Source: DAOTYX01 sp034434635
Lineage (GTDB): Bacteria; Chloroflexota; Anaerolineae; B4-G1; DUEL01
Length of the DNA: 19,828 bases
Assembly: GCA_034434635.1 (NCBI GenBank)
Contig: DAOTYX010000103.1
Span: 1-19,828 of the forward strand
Reading direction: 5' to 3'
Positions 13,205-19,828 of this stretch are shown here, one piece after another; position 1 is the stretch's first letter; the number at the start of each line of letters is the position of its first letter. The notes beneath the pieces were generated by a model, which worked only from the letters and a program-made list of their open reading frames with translations, was not told the DNA's origin and ran no database searches. The position numbers were made by a program, and so were the translations under genes.

Positions 13205-14005
13205 ATGGGCCGGTCCAAGCGATTCTACGACGCTCTGGTACGCATCTGGCCATTGGGCAAGGTGGCTAACTGGTTGGGCGGTCGCCCACTCATCGGCCCG
13301 CTGCTGCGCCCGCTCTTCAGCAGCGAGGAGAACGAGACGATCGTCCTGCCGGTGCACCAGGCCGTGCGCGGCACAGAAAGCGTCGTGCTACCCTACGCCC
13401 TGCTGGCCCCGCTGGTCGAACGGGCCAGCGCGCGCTTCATTATGAACGACTGCATCTGTCGCCGCGGCGAGTCCTGCCGCACATACCCGCAGGATCTGGG
13501 CTGCGTCTTCCTGGGACCCGGCGCCGCGGAGATCAACCCCGACCTGGGGCACCTGGCCGACGTCGAGGAGTGCATGCAGCACATCCAGCACGCTACGGAA
13601 CTGGGGTTGGTGCCGCAGATCATCCACGCCGCGTTCGACGCCTGGATGTTGGACATCCCCTACCGGCGCATGCTGGCCATCTGCCTGTGCTGCGATTGCT
13701 GCTGCACGATCCACCAGGGGCTGCGCATGGGACCGCCGGTCTTCTGGGATACGGTCGTGCGCCTGCCGGGCCTGACGGTGAATGTGGGGCCAGAGTGCAT
13801 CGCCTGCGGGCGCTGCACAGAGGTCTGCCCGGTGGGGGCCATCGGTCTGACGAACGGCCGGGCGGAGGTGAGCGAACGGTGCAAGGGATGCGGCCGGTGC
13901 GCCAGGCAATGCCCTGCCGGGGCCATCACCCTCACCGCCACAGACGACGTGCTGGAGCGACTCCTGGCGCGCATCGAGCAGCGCACCTCCATCAGCGGGG
14001 AGTAG
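13205..14005 (+). CDS. Cysteine-rich multi-[4Fe-4S] ferredoxin-like protein
   Basis: A 266-aa protein with 19 cysteines. The C-terminal third is a 2[4Fe-4S] ferredoxin: C198-I-A-C-G-R-C-T-E-V-C208-P and C226-K-G-C-G-R-C-A-R-Q-C236-P. Upstream are two unusual motifs: C83-x-C85-x5-C91-x8-C100, and C160-L-C-C-D-C-C-C167, six cysteines in eight residues. The CxCR plus cysteine-cluster arrangement recurs, as I recall it, in an uncharacterised group of 4Fe-4S proteins from anaerobes. No membrane span or signal is seen, so it is probably cytoplasmic and has a redox or metallocluster role. The ATG at 13205 has AGAGGGA immediately upstream. It is the first gene of a tight run reaching the window end. 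Confidence 0.88.
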   Translation: MGRSKRFYDALVRIWPLGKVANWLGGRPLIGPLLRPLFSSEENETIVLPVHQAVRGTESVVLPYALLAPLVERASARFIMNDCICRRGESCRTYPQDLGCVFLGPGAAEINPDLGHLADVEECMQHIQHATELGLVPQIIHAAFDAWMLDIPYRRMLAICLCCDCCCTIHQGLRMGPPVFWDTVVRLPGLTVNVGPECIACGRCTEVCPVGAIGLTNGRAEVSERCKGCGRCARQCPAGAITLTATDDVLERLLARIEQRTSISGE

Positions 14006-14021
14006 CAGGGGAGAAGCAGTT

Positions 14022-14570
14022 ATGGTAGAGGAGGCGGGACTCGAACTCGAGAAGGAGCGACGGATCGGCCCCTACCGGGTGCAGGAGCGCACCGCGCGGC
14101 GTCTGGTGATGGAGGCGCCGGCCCATCCATTGCTCCCTGTGGCGCTGATGTGGGGAGGCTTCCTGCCCTTCGCCATCCTCGTCGCCCCGTGGTTGAGCGG
14201 AGCGCGGTTGTTCGTCGTCCTTGCCACCGCCTTGCTGCTCCTGGTCATCAGCGCGCTGGTCGTCTACTTCACCCCCGCACTCCGGCGGATCGTGGTGGAC
14301 CTGGAGGTCGGTGAGGCGCGCGTGGAGCGACACTACCTGTTCCCGCAGCGCGTCCAGACGCTACAGGTGCCGCTGCGCGCCGTGACGGGTGTGCGCCTGC
14401 AACGCCGAACCTGGCAGGCCGCCGGAGAGGTCGCTCAGGCGGAGTGGAACGTCGGGCTGGTCGGCGAGGACGGCACCGTCTGGCCGTTGACGGAAGGCAC
14501 AGAAGAGGAGCCGATCGGCGAACTGGCCCGCCTGGTGGCCGAGGTCGCCGGCCGGCCACTGGAAGCGTGA
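14022..14570 (+). CDS. Two-TM hypothetical membrane protein
   Basis: A 182-aa protein of unknown family. The N-terminal ~35 residues are charged. Two adjacent hydrophobic spans follow, about residues 40-60 (L-M-W-G-G-F-L-P-F-A-I-L-V) and 64-85 (L-F-V-V-L-A-T-A-L-L-L-L-V-I). The remaining ~95 residues form a beta-rich soluble part with alternating hydrophobic residues, resembling PH-like or DUF domains attached to double spans. Both ends should be cytoplasmic. The start has AGGGGAGAAG upstream, 16 nt after the Fe-S gene, and the next gene begins 1 nt after its stop. The context suggests an envelope or redox accessory role, but nothing in the sequence fixes one. Confidence 0.85.
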   Translation: MVEEAGLELEKERRIGPYRVQERTARRLVMEAPAHPLLPVALMWGGFLPFAILVAPWLSGARLFVVLATALLLLVISALVVYFTPALRRIVVDLEVGEARVERHYLFPQRVQTLQVPLRAVTGVRLQRRTWQAAGEVAQAEWNVGLVGEDGTVWPLTEGTEEEPIGELARLVAEVAGRPLEA

Positions 14571-14571
14571 C

Positions 14572-16155
14572 ATGGGCCACCCTCTGCTGTCCCGAACGCT
14601 CCTCTGGCGCTTCTGCGGGGCGCTTCTGGCAGTAGCCCTCCTCACCGCCTGCGGCCCGGTCGGCCCGCTGCGCGTGACGCTGGTCGCCGACGGCCAGAGT
14701 CGCACCCTGGCGACCGAGGCGCAGACGGTGCGCGACCTGCTGCTCGAGGCCGGCGTGACCCTCGATGAGGACGACCGCGTGCTGCCGCCGGAGAACACTT
14801 TCCTGGAAAACGGCCTGACCGTGCGTGTGATCCGCGTGACGACCGACATCACCAGCGAGCAGCACGTCATCCCCTACGGCCGCGAGACGGTGCGCGACAC
14901 GACGGTGCCGCTGGGCGAGACCCGCCTGCTGCGCGCGGGGGTCAACGGCATCGAGGTGATCACCTACACCGTCGTCCTGGAGGACGGTGTGGAGGTGGAG
15001 CGGCGCGTGCGCGAACGGGTCACGGTGCAACAGGCGCAGAACGAAGTGGTGCTGATCGGCGCCCGTGAGGAGGTGACCTCGGTGCCGATCTCTGGCACGG
15101 TGGCCTACCTCTCTGCGCGCAATGCCTGGGTCATGCGCACCACCACCGGCGACCGCCGTCGCCTGACCAGCAGCGGCGATCTGGACGGGCGCGTGTTCGA
15201 CCTCTCGCCTGACGGCACCCGCCTGCTCTTCACCCGCGCCAGCACCGCCACCGGCACGCTGAACAGCCTGTGGCTGGTGGACACCGTGGCTGCCGATGCC
15301 GAACCGGTGCGGCTCAACGCGGAGAACGTCCTCTGGGCCGGCTGGTCGCCCGATGGGGTGCGTATCGCCTACTCCACCGGTGCGACGCGTGACGCGCCAC
15401 CCGGCTGGGAGGCGGCCAACGACCTCTACCTGGCCCGGCCGCGGGCCAGCGACGGCGCGCTGCTGGACCGTCGCCGCGTGCTCGCCCCGTCCGCTGGCGG
15501 CACTTACGGCTGGTGGGGCACGACCTTCGCCTGGGGGCCAGTGGGGGCGAACGGCGCATCGTCACTCCTGGCCTATGCCCGCGCCGACGAGGTGGGCGTG
15601 GTGCGGCTCGACCGAGGCGAGGCAACCCCGCTCATCCGCTTCCCGCCCTTCCGCACCTATGCCGCATGGGCCTGGACCCCCACCGTAGCCTGGTCGCCAG
15701 ACGGCGCTTTCATCCTCACCGTCGTGCATGGCCCTTCGCCCACCGGCGAGACGCCGGAGGACAGCCCGGTCTTTGACCTCTATGCCCTGGGTGTCACCTC
15801 ACCTTTGACAGCGGAACTGTCCACCGAGGTGGGGATGTGGGCCGCTCCCTCCTTCTCTCCCGATGGTGAGCAGATCGTCTTTGGCCGCGCCCGCGTCCCC
15901 TACACCTCCGGCAGCAGCGTATATGACGTGTACATTATGGACCGCGATGGCTCTGATCGTCGGGCGCTTTTCGCCCCCGACCCGCGCGAACCAGGGCTGG
16001 AGTACCCGGCGGTGACCTGGGACCCCTGGGGCGGGCGGTTGCTGGTCATCTACCGCGGCGACCTGCGCCTGGTGACGCTCGACGGCCAGTCCCGCCGCAT
16101 CACTGAAGACGGAAGCATCACCGCGGCGCGCTGGGCAGGACGGGTGACGGAGTGA
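14572..16155 (+). CDS. Lipoprotein with DUF348, G5 and TolB-like beta-propeller domains
   Basis: A 527-aa predicted lipoprotein with lipobox L-L-T-A-C, Cys27. Residues about 33-82 match the DUF348 ubiquitin-like domain (V-R-D-L-L-L-E-A-G-V-T-L then D-D-R-V-L-P). Residues about 85-160 match a G5 domain (I-P-Y-G-R-E-T-V-R-D then V-E-R-R-V-R-E-R-V-T). From about 166 a WD40-like/PD40 propeller shows repeated S-P-D-G motifs: L-S-P-D-G-T-R-L-L-F, W-S-P-D-G-V-R-I-A-Y, W-S-P-D-G-A-F-I-L, F-S-P-D-G-E-Q-I-V-F and a degenerate D-P-W-G. DUF348-G5 pairs are known from Rpf/YabE cell-wall proteins, where G5 binds wall glycans. The propeller is the unusual partner. A sensor or scaffold at the envelope is plausible; no catalytic motif is seen. 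Confidence 0.9.
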   Translation: MGHPLLSRTLLWRFCGALLAVALLTACGPVGPLRVTLVADGQSRTLATEAQTVRDLLLEAGVTLDEDDRVLPPENTFLENGLTVRVIRVTTDITSEQHVIPYGRETVRDTTVPLGETRLLRAGVNGIEVITYTVVLEDGVEVERRVRERVTVQQAQNEVVLIGAREEVTSVPISGTVAYLSARNAWVMRTTTGDRRRLTSSGDLDGRVFDLSPDGTRLLFTRASTATGTLNSLWLVDTVAADAEPVRLNAENVLWAGWSPDGVRIAYSTGATRDAPPGWEAANDLYLARPRASDGALLDRRRVLAPSAGGTYGWWGTTFAWGPVGANGASSLLAYARADEVGVVRLDRGEATPLIRFPPFRTYAAWAWTPTVAWSPDGAFILTVVHGPSPTGETPEDSPVFDLYALGVTSPLTAELSTEVGMWAAPSFSPDGEQIVFGRARVPYTSGSSVYDVYIMDRDGSDRRALFAPDPREPGLEYPAVTWDPWGGRLLVIYRGDLRLVTLDGQSRRITEDGSITAARWAGRVTE

Positions 16156-16160
16156 GACCC

Positions 16161-19100
16161 ATGCGCCGTCGTCCGTCGTCTGTCATCCGCCATCTGTTGC
16201 CTCTGGCCTGTCTGGCTGTGCTGCTGCTGAGCCTGCTGTCGGCCGGCGGGCTGATCGCCAACCATCGCGCTGCCACCCGCGGCATCCCGCCGGGCCTGCC
16301 CGAACCGACCGCCGATGCCGACGTCTCCCCGTTCTGCATCAACGCTGCACTGGCGCAGAGCGACGAGGAGGGGCTGACCCACGCCCTCGACCTCATCGCC
16401 GACGCTGGCTTCGTCTGGCTGCGGCACACCTTCCCCTGGGCACAGATCGAACCGGAAGAGGGGGTATACGACTGGGCGGCATGGGACCGCCTGGTGGATG
16501 AAGCCACGGCGCGCGGTCTGCGCCTGATCGTCGTGCTCGACCGCGCGCCTGGATGGGCCGGCACGCCCCCGCCGCCCGCATCGTTCGCCGCGTTCGCAGG
16601 GGCGGTCGCTGCCCGCTACGGCAACCGGGTGGACCACTACCAGGTCTGGCACAACCCCAACCTTGCCGACGGTTGGGGGGCGGAGCCCAACCCGGCAGCC
16701 TACGCGCAACTTCTCCAGGGGGCTGCCACTGCCATCCGCGCCGCCGATCCCGACGCGCGCGTCCTCCTGGGTAGCCTGGCCCCCACTGTCGAGCACGGAC
16801 CGGATAACCTCTCCGAGGTGCTCTTCCTGCGCGGCCTGTACGCCGCCGGGGCCGCGCCCTATTTCGACATCCTCTCCGCCCAGCCCTATGGCTTCGACGC
16901 CGGCCCTGACGACCGGCGGGTGAGCGAGGCGGTGCTCAACTTCTCGCGCGCGGTGCTGCTGCGCGAGGAGATGGTCGCCCACGGGGACGGCGGTAAGGGG
17001 CTGTGGGCCTCCCACTTCGGCTGGAACAGCCTGCCAGCCAGTGTGGACGAGGTCCCTTCGATTTGGGGGCAGGTGGACGAGGCGACGCAGGCAGCCAACA
17101 CCGTCGCCGCCGTGGAACGGGCCCGTCGGGAGTGGCCGTGGATGGGCGCGCTGTGCCTGAGCCACTTCCAGCCCGATCCGACCGCCCCGGCGCTCCCTTC
17201 TGGCACACCCAATGCTGAGGCTCACTGGGGCTTCGCCGCCGTCACCCCGGACGGCACCCCCCGCCCGGTCTTCACCGCGTTGGCGGCGCTGGCCCACGGG
17301 CCGCAGGTCAACACCCCCGACGCCTATACCCCCGTGTCGGGTGTGGCCGATTGGAGGGGGAACTGGCGCTTCTCCGACCTGGGGGCGGACGTGAGCGAGG
17401 ACGGCGGAGAGCAGGTCTCCATCCCCTTCTGGGGCAGCGACTTCGGCCTGCGGGTACGGCGCGGCAACTACCGCGCCTACTTCTACGTCACCATAGACGG
17501 CCAGCCGGCCAACCGCCTGCCGCGTGACGAGCAGGGGCGGGCTTACCTGGTGCTCACCTCCCCCGACTACCAGCCAGAAGTGGTCACGATCGCCGTCGCC
17601 GAAGGATTGTCCCCTGGCCCACACACCGCCGTGGTGACCGCTGAGCGCGGCTGGGAGCAGTGGCCGCTGGTCGGGTGGAGCGTGGCGGATCATCCCGACG
17701 AGACGGCCTACCGCGGGTCGCTGATCGGCCTCGTCGCGCTGGCCGTGGTCAGCCTGGTCGGGGCGATCCTTACCGGCCGGCGGGTGGCCTGGGGCCGTCT
17801 GGGACGGGCGGTGGCGGCGGGCTGGGGTCGCCTGTCCCACGGCTGGCAGATGGCACTGACCGGTCTGGTCGCCCTGCTGTTCTGGGCCTCCTCCTGGATG
17901 ACCTGGGGCACAGCCGCCAGCAGCGCCTTCCGCCGCCTGGGGGACGGAGTGGGACTGACGGCGACTCTGGCCGCCGCCAGCCTTTTCTACTACTCCCCCT
18001 GGTTTCTGCTGACGCTCGTCTCAGGACTGGTGCTCTTCCTGCTGGTGCTCCTGCGCCTCGACCTGGCGCTGGCGCTCATCGCCGCCCTGGCTCCCTTCTA
18101 CGCCTTCCCGTGGACCCTGTTCAGCCGCGCCTTCTCGATGGCCGAGGTGCTGACGGTGATGGCCTTCATCTCATGGGCGGTCGGCAAGATCGCCGCACTG
18201 CGTGAGGAAAAACCGGACCTGCACCGTCTGCTCTCACGCCTGTGCCCCCTCGACCTGGCCGTGCTGTTCCTGCTCCTCGCTGCCCTGGTTTCCACCTTCT
18301 GTGCCGACTTTCAGCGGGTGGCGTGGCGGGAGTTGCGCCTGGTGATCCTGGAGCCAGCGGCCTTCTACATGATGCTGCGCACGTCGTCATTGGGACGGAA
18401 GGGATTGTGGCGTGTGGCCGATTTCTTCGTCCTGGGCGGGGTGGCGGTGGCGGTTGTCGGTCTTGTGCAGTACGCGCTGGGGGTCAACCTGATCACCGCC
18501 GAGGCCGGCCTGAGCCGCCTGCGCTCGGTCTACGGCTCGCCGAACAACGTGGGGCTGTACCTGGGGCGCGTGCTGCCGTTGCTGGTGGCGGTGGCCCTTT
18601 TCGCCCGCCACCATCGGCGACGGCTGGCCTACGGGCTGGCCGTGCTGCCGGTGGGGGCAGCGCTGCTGCTGAGTTTCTCCAAGGGGGCGCTGCTCCTGGG
18701 TGTGCCCGCAGCCCTGCTGACCATCGGCCTGCTGGCCGGCGGACGCTGGCTGTGGGCCACCCTGGCCGCGCTCGTCGTCGCCGGCCTGTCCGCCATCCCC
18801 TTGTTGCGCCTGCCCCGCTTCGCCTCCCTGCTGGACACACGCGGCGGGACGACCTTCTTCCGCCTGAAACTGTGGCAGGCCACGGTGGCGATGATCCGCG
18901 ACCACTTCTGGGTGGGCGTCGGTCCGGACAACTTCCTCTACCAGTACCGGGGCCGCTACATCCTCCCCGATGCCTGGCAGGAGCCCGACCTCTCCCACCC
19001 GCACAACTTCCTGCTCGACCACTGGGCGCGGCTGGGGGTCTTTGGCGCAGCGGCAGGGGTATGGCTGCAGGTCGCCTTCTGGCGGCTGGCGCTGCCGCTG

Positions 19101-19286
19101 CGCCGCCTGACCGACCGGGACAACCGCGCCCTGGCGCTGGGTCTGATGGGCGCGATGGCCGACATGCTGGCCCATGGCCTGGTGGACCACTCCTTCTTCC
19201 TCATTGACCTGGCTTTCGCCTTCTTCTTGCTGCTGGGGTTGACCCACGCCCTGGCCCACGGGAAGATGGATGAGAGGAGCGCCTGA
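16161..19286 (+). CDS. Inactive glycosidase-like domain fused to O-antigen ligase (Wzy_C) membrane domain
   Basis: A ~1041-aa membrane protein. Residues about 10-33 form a signal-anchor span. Residues about 55-385 resemble a clan-A TIM-barrel glycosidase: H-T-F-P-W-A-Q-I-E-P-E-E-G-V-Y-D-W, then W163-H-N-P-N at the acid/base strand, and W282-A-S-H-F-G-W at the nucleophile strand. Neither catalytic Glu is present. A beta-sandwich-like part (about 390-510) follows. From about 515 there are roughly ten or more spans with Wzy_C/WaaL signatures: S-P-N-N-V-G-L-Y-L near 793, F-R-L-K-L-W-Q-A-T-V-A-M-I then V-G-V-G-P-D-N-F near 900-920, and H-P-H-N-F-L-L-D near 946. I chose the ATG at 16161 because GGAG lies 8 nt upstream; a GTG at 16152 overlapping the previous stop is possible. 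Role: glycan polymerisation or ligation at the outer face, inferred. Confidence 0.88.
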   Translation: MRRRPSSVIRHLLPLACLAVLLLSLLSAGGLIANHRAATRGIPPGLPEPTADADVSPFCINAALAQSDEEGLTHALDLIADAGFVWLRHTFPWAQIEPEEGVYDWAAWDRLVDEATARGLRLIVVLDRAPGWAGTPPPPASFAAFAGAVAARYGNRVDHYQVWHNPNLADGWGAEPNPAAYAQLLQGAATAIRAADPDARVLLGSLAPTVEHGPDNLSEVLFLRGLYAAGAAPYFDILSAQPYGFDAGPDDRRVSEAVLNFSRAVLLREEMVAHGDGGKGLWASHFGWNSLPASVDEVPSIWGQVDEATQAANTVAAVERARREWPWMGALCLSHFQPDPTAPALPSGTPNAEAHWGFAAVTPDGTPRPVFTALAALAHGPQVNTPDAYTPVSGVADWRGNWRFSDLGADVSEDGGEQVSIPFWGSDFGLRVRRGNYRAYFYVTIDGQPANRLPRDEQGRAYLVLTSPDYQPEVVTIAVAEGLSPGPHTAVVTAERGWEQWPLVGWSVADHPDETAYRGSLIGLVALAVVSLVGAILTGRRVAWGRLGRAVAAGWGRLSHGWQMALTGLVALLFWASSWMTWGTAASSAFRRLGDGVGLTATLAAASLFYYSPWFLLTLVSGLVLFLLVLLRLDLALALIAALAPFYAFPWTLFSRAFSMAEVLTVMAFISWAVGKIAALREEKPDLHRLLSRLCPLDLAVLFLLLAALVSTFCADFQRVAWRELRLVILEPAAFYMMLRTSSLGRKGLWRVADFFVLGGVAVAVVGLVQYALGVNLITAEAGLSRLRSVYGSPNNVGLYLGRVLPLLVAVALFARHHRRRLAYGLAVLPVGAALLLSFSKGALLLGVPAALLTIGLLAGGRWLWATLAALVVAGLSAIPLLRLPRFASLLDTRGGTTFFRLKLWQATVAMIRDHFWVGVGPDNFLYQYRGRYILPDAWQEPDLSHPHNFLLDHWARLGVFGAAAGVWLQVAFWRLALPLRRLTDRDNRALALGLMGAMADMLAHGLVDHSFFLIDLAFAFFLLLGLTHALAHGKMDERSA

Positions 19287-19294
19287 ACCCGCTG

Positions 19295-19828
19295 ATGAGT
19301 ATGTCCTCCTCCTGGCAACGCACGCTCTGGATCGTCTGGTTCGCCGAGTTCGTCTCCATTCTGGGCTTCTCCATCATCCTGCCGATCCTCCCCTTCTACG
19401 TGCAAGAGATGGGGGTCACCGAGCCGAACGCCGTCAAGTTCTGGTCGGGGCTCATCTACTCCGCCCACGCGGTGACGATGGCGCTCATCTCCCCGGTGTG
19501 GGGGGCCATCTCCGACCGACACGGGCGAAAGCTGATGGTGGAGCGGGCGATGTTCGGCGGGGTGCTGGTGATGGTGCTGATGGGACTGGCGCGCACCCCC
19601 CTGCAACTGGTGCTGCTGCGCATGCTGCAGGGGCTGCTGACCGGCACCGTCACTGCAGCCACGACGCTGGTGGCCAGCATCGCCCCCCGCGAGCGGACCG
19701 GCTATGCCCTGGGCGTGTTGCAGATGGGCATCTACGTCGGCGCGTCGCTCGGTCCGCTCACCGGCGGACTGATCGCCGACACGTTGGGCTTCCAGTTCGC
19801 CTTCTGGACCACTGGCGGGCTGCTGCTG
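19295..19828 (+). CDS. MFS transporter, N-terminal part (truncated by the window end)
   Basis: The first 178 codons of a major facilitator superfamily transporter; the frame is open to the last base. The first span is W-F-A-E-F-V-S-I-L-G-F-S-I-I-L-P. The loop between spans 2 and 3 holds MFS motif A, G-A-I-S-D-R-H-G-R-K. Later come L-R-M-L-Q-G-L-L-T-G-T (motif B-like) and the span-5 motif G-A-S-L-G-P-L-T-G-G. This resembles the DHA1 drug:proton or sugar-efflux branch. The ATG at 19295 is 8 nt after the ligase stop; the GAGGAG sequence is about 15 nt away, so the next ATG (19301) or coupling may set the start. Its place at the end of the envelope run suggests export or uptake tied to it, but the substrate is unknown. 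Confidence 0.9.
   Translation, partial: MSMSSSWQRTLWIVWFAEFVSILGFSIILPILPFYVQEMGVTEPNAVKFWSGLIYSAHAVTMALISPVWGAISDRHGRKLMVERAMFGGVLVMVLMGLARTPLQLVLLRMLQGLLTGTVTAATTLVASIAPRERTGYALGVLQMGIYVGASLGPLTGGLIADTLGFQFAFWTTGGLLL

Noticed and set aside
12945..13445. A 166-codon plus-strand frame beginning at the CapA stop codon
   Set aside because: It translates the palindromic foldback element into a Pro/Gly/Glu-rich stretch known as a recurring annotation artefact, then overlaps the Fe-S gene in the wrong frame.

Overview
The window reads as chromosomal DNA from a GC-rich bacterium, most likely a Chloroflexota member close to Anaerolineae. This is an inference. It rests on high GC, several lipoproteins, Thr/Pro-rich linkers, an ECF sigma factor beside an Opp transporter, and a glycosidase-like/O-antigen-ligase fusion of a kind I associate with that phylum. 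No rRNA, tRNA, CRISPR array, transposase or phage gene is visible.

Left half (about 110-9151, minus strand). The order in the direction of transcription is: M19-type dipeptidase (9151-8090); trmD (7978-7238) behind its own promoter; an ECF sigma factor (7208-6597); a small coupled ORF (6610-6302); then an oligopeptide/dipeptide ABC transporter in the order oppD-oppF-oppA-oppB-oppC (6259-170). The run ends in a strong intrinsic terminator at 111-148. Spacing is tight throughout: oppD and oppF overlap by ATGA, and the small ORF overlaps the sigma gene by 14 nt. A very stable stem-loop sits between oppA and oppB, where it would be expected to raise binding-protein mRNA relative to the permeases. 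Dipeptidase plus Opp suggests peptide uptake and breakdown.

Centre (9149-9257). Two promoters point away from each other and share almost the same -35 bases. The rightward one, TTGACA-N17-TATACT, serves a membrane-anchored FHA-domain protein. The leftward one, TTGTCA-N16-TACACT, serves the dipeptidase and leaves a leader of only a few bases.

Right half (9257-19828, plus strand). The FHA protein is followed by an L,D-transpeptidase with SH3-like repeats and a divergent CapA-like lipoprotein, coupled with 1 nt between them. A 256-bp gap holds a foldback, REP/MITE-like element. Then comes a compact five-gene run: a cysteine-rich multi-[4Fe-4S] protein; a two-TM hypothetical protein; a lipoprotein joining DUF348 and G5 domains to a TolB-like beta-propeller; a ~1041-aa membrane protein joining an apparently inactivated TIM-barrel glycosidase to a Wzy_C/O-antigen-ligase region; and the start of an MFS transporter that runs off the window. 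The common theme is the cell envelope: peptidoglycan cross-linking, envelope-binding domains, and glycan polymerisation or export.

The strongest lead is the glycosidase-ligase fusion. At both positions where clan-A glycosidases carry catalytic glutamates it has other residues: WHNPN in place of W-N/D-EPN, and SHFGW in place of TEFGW.
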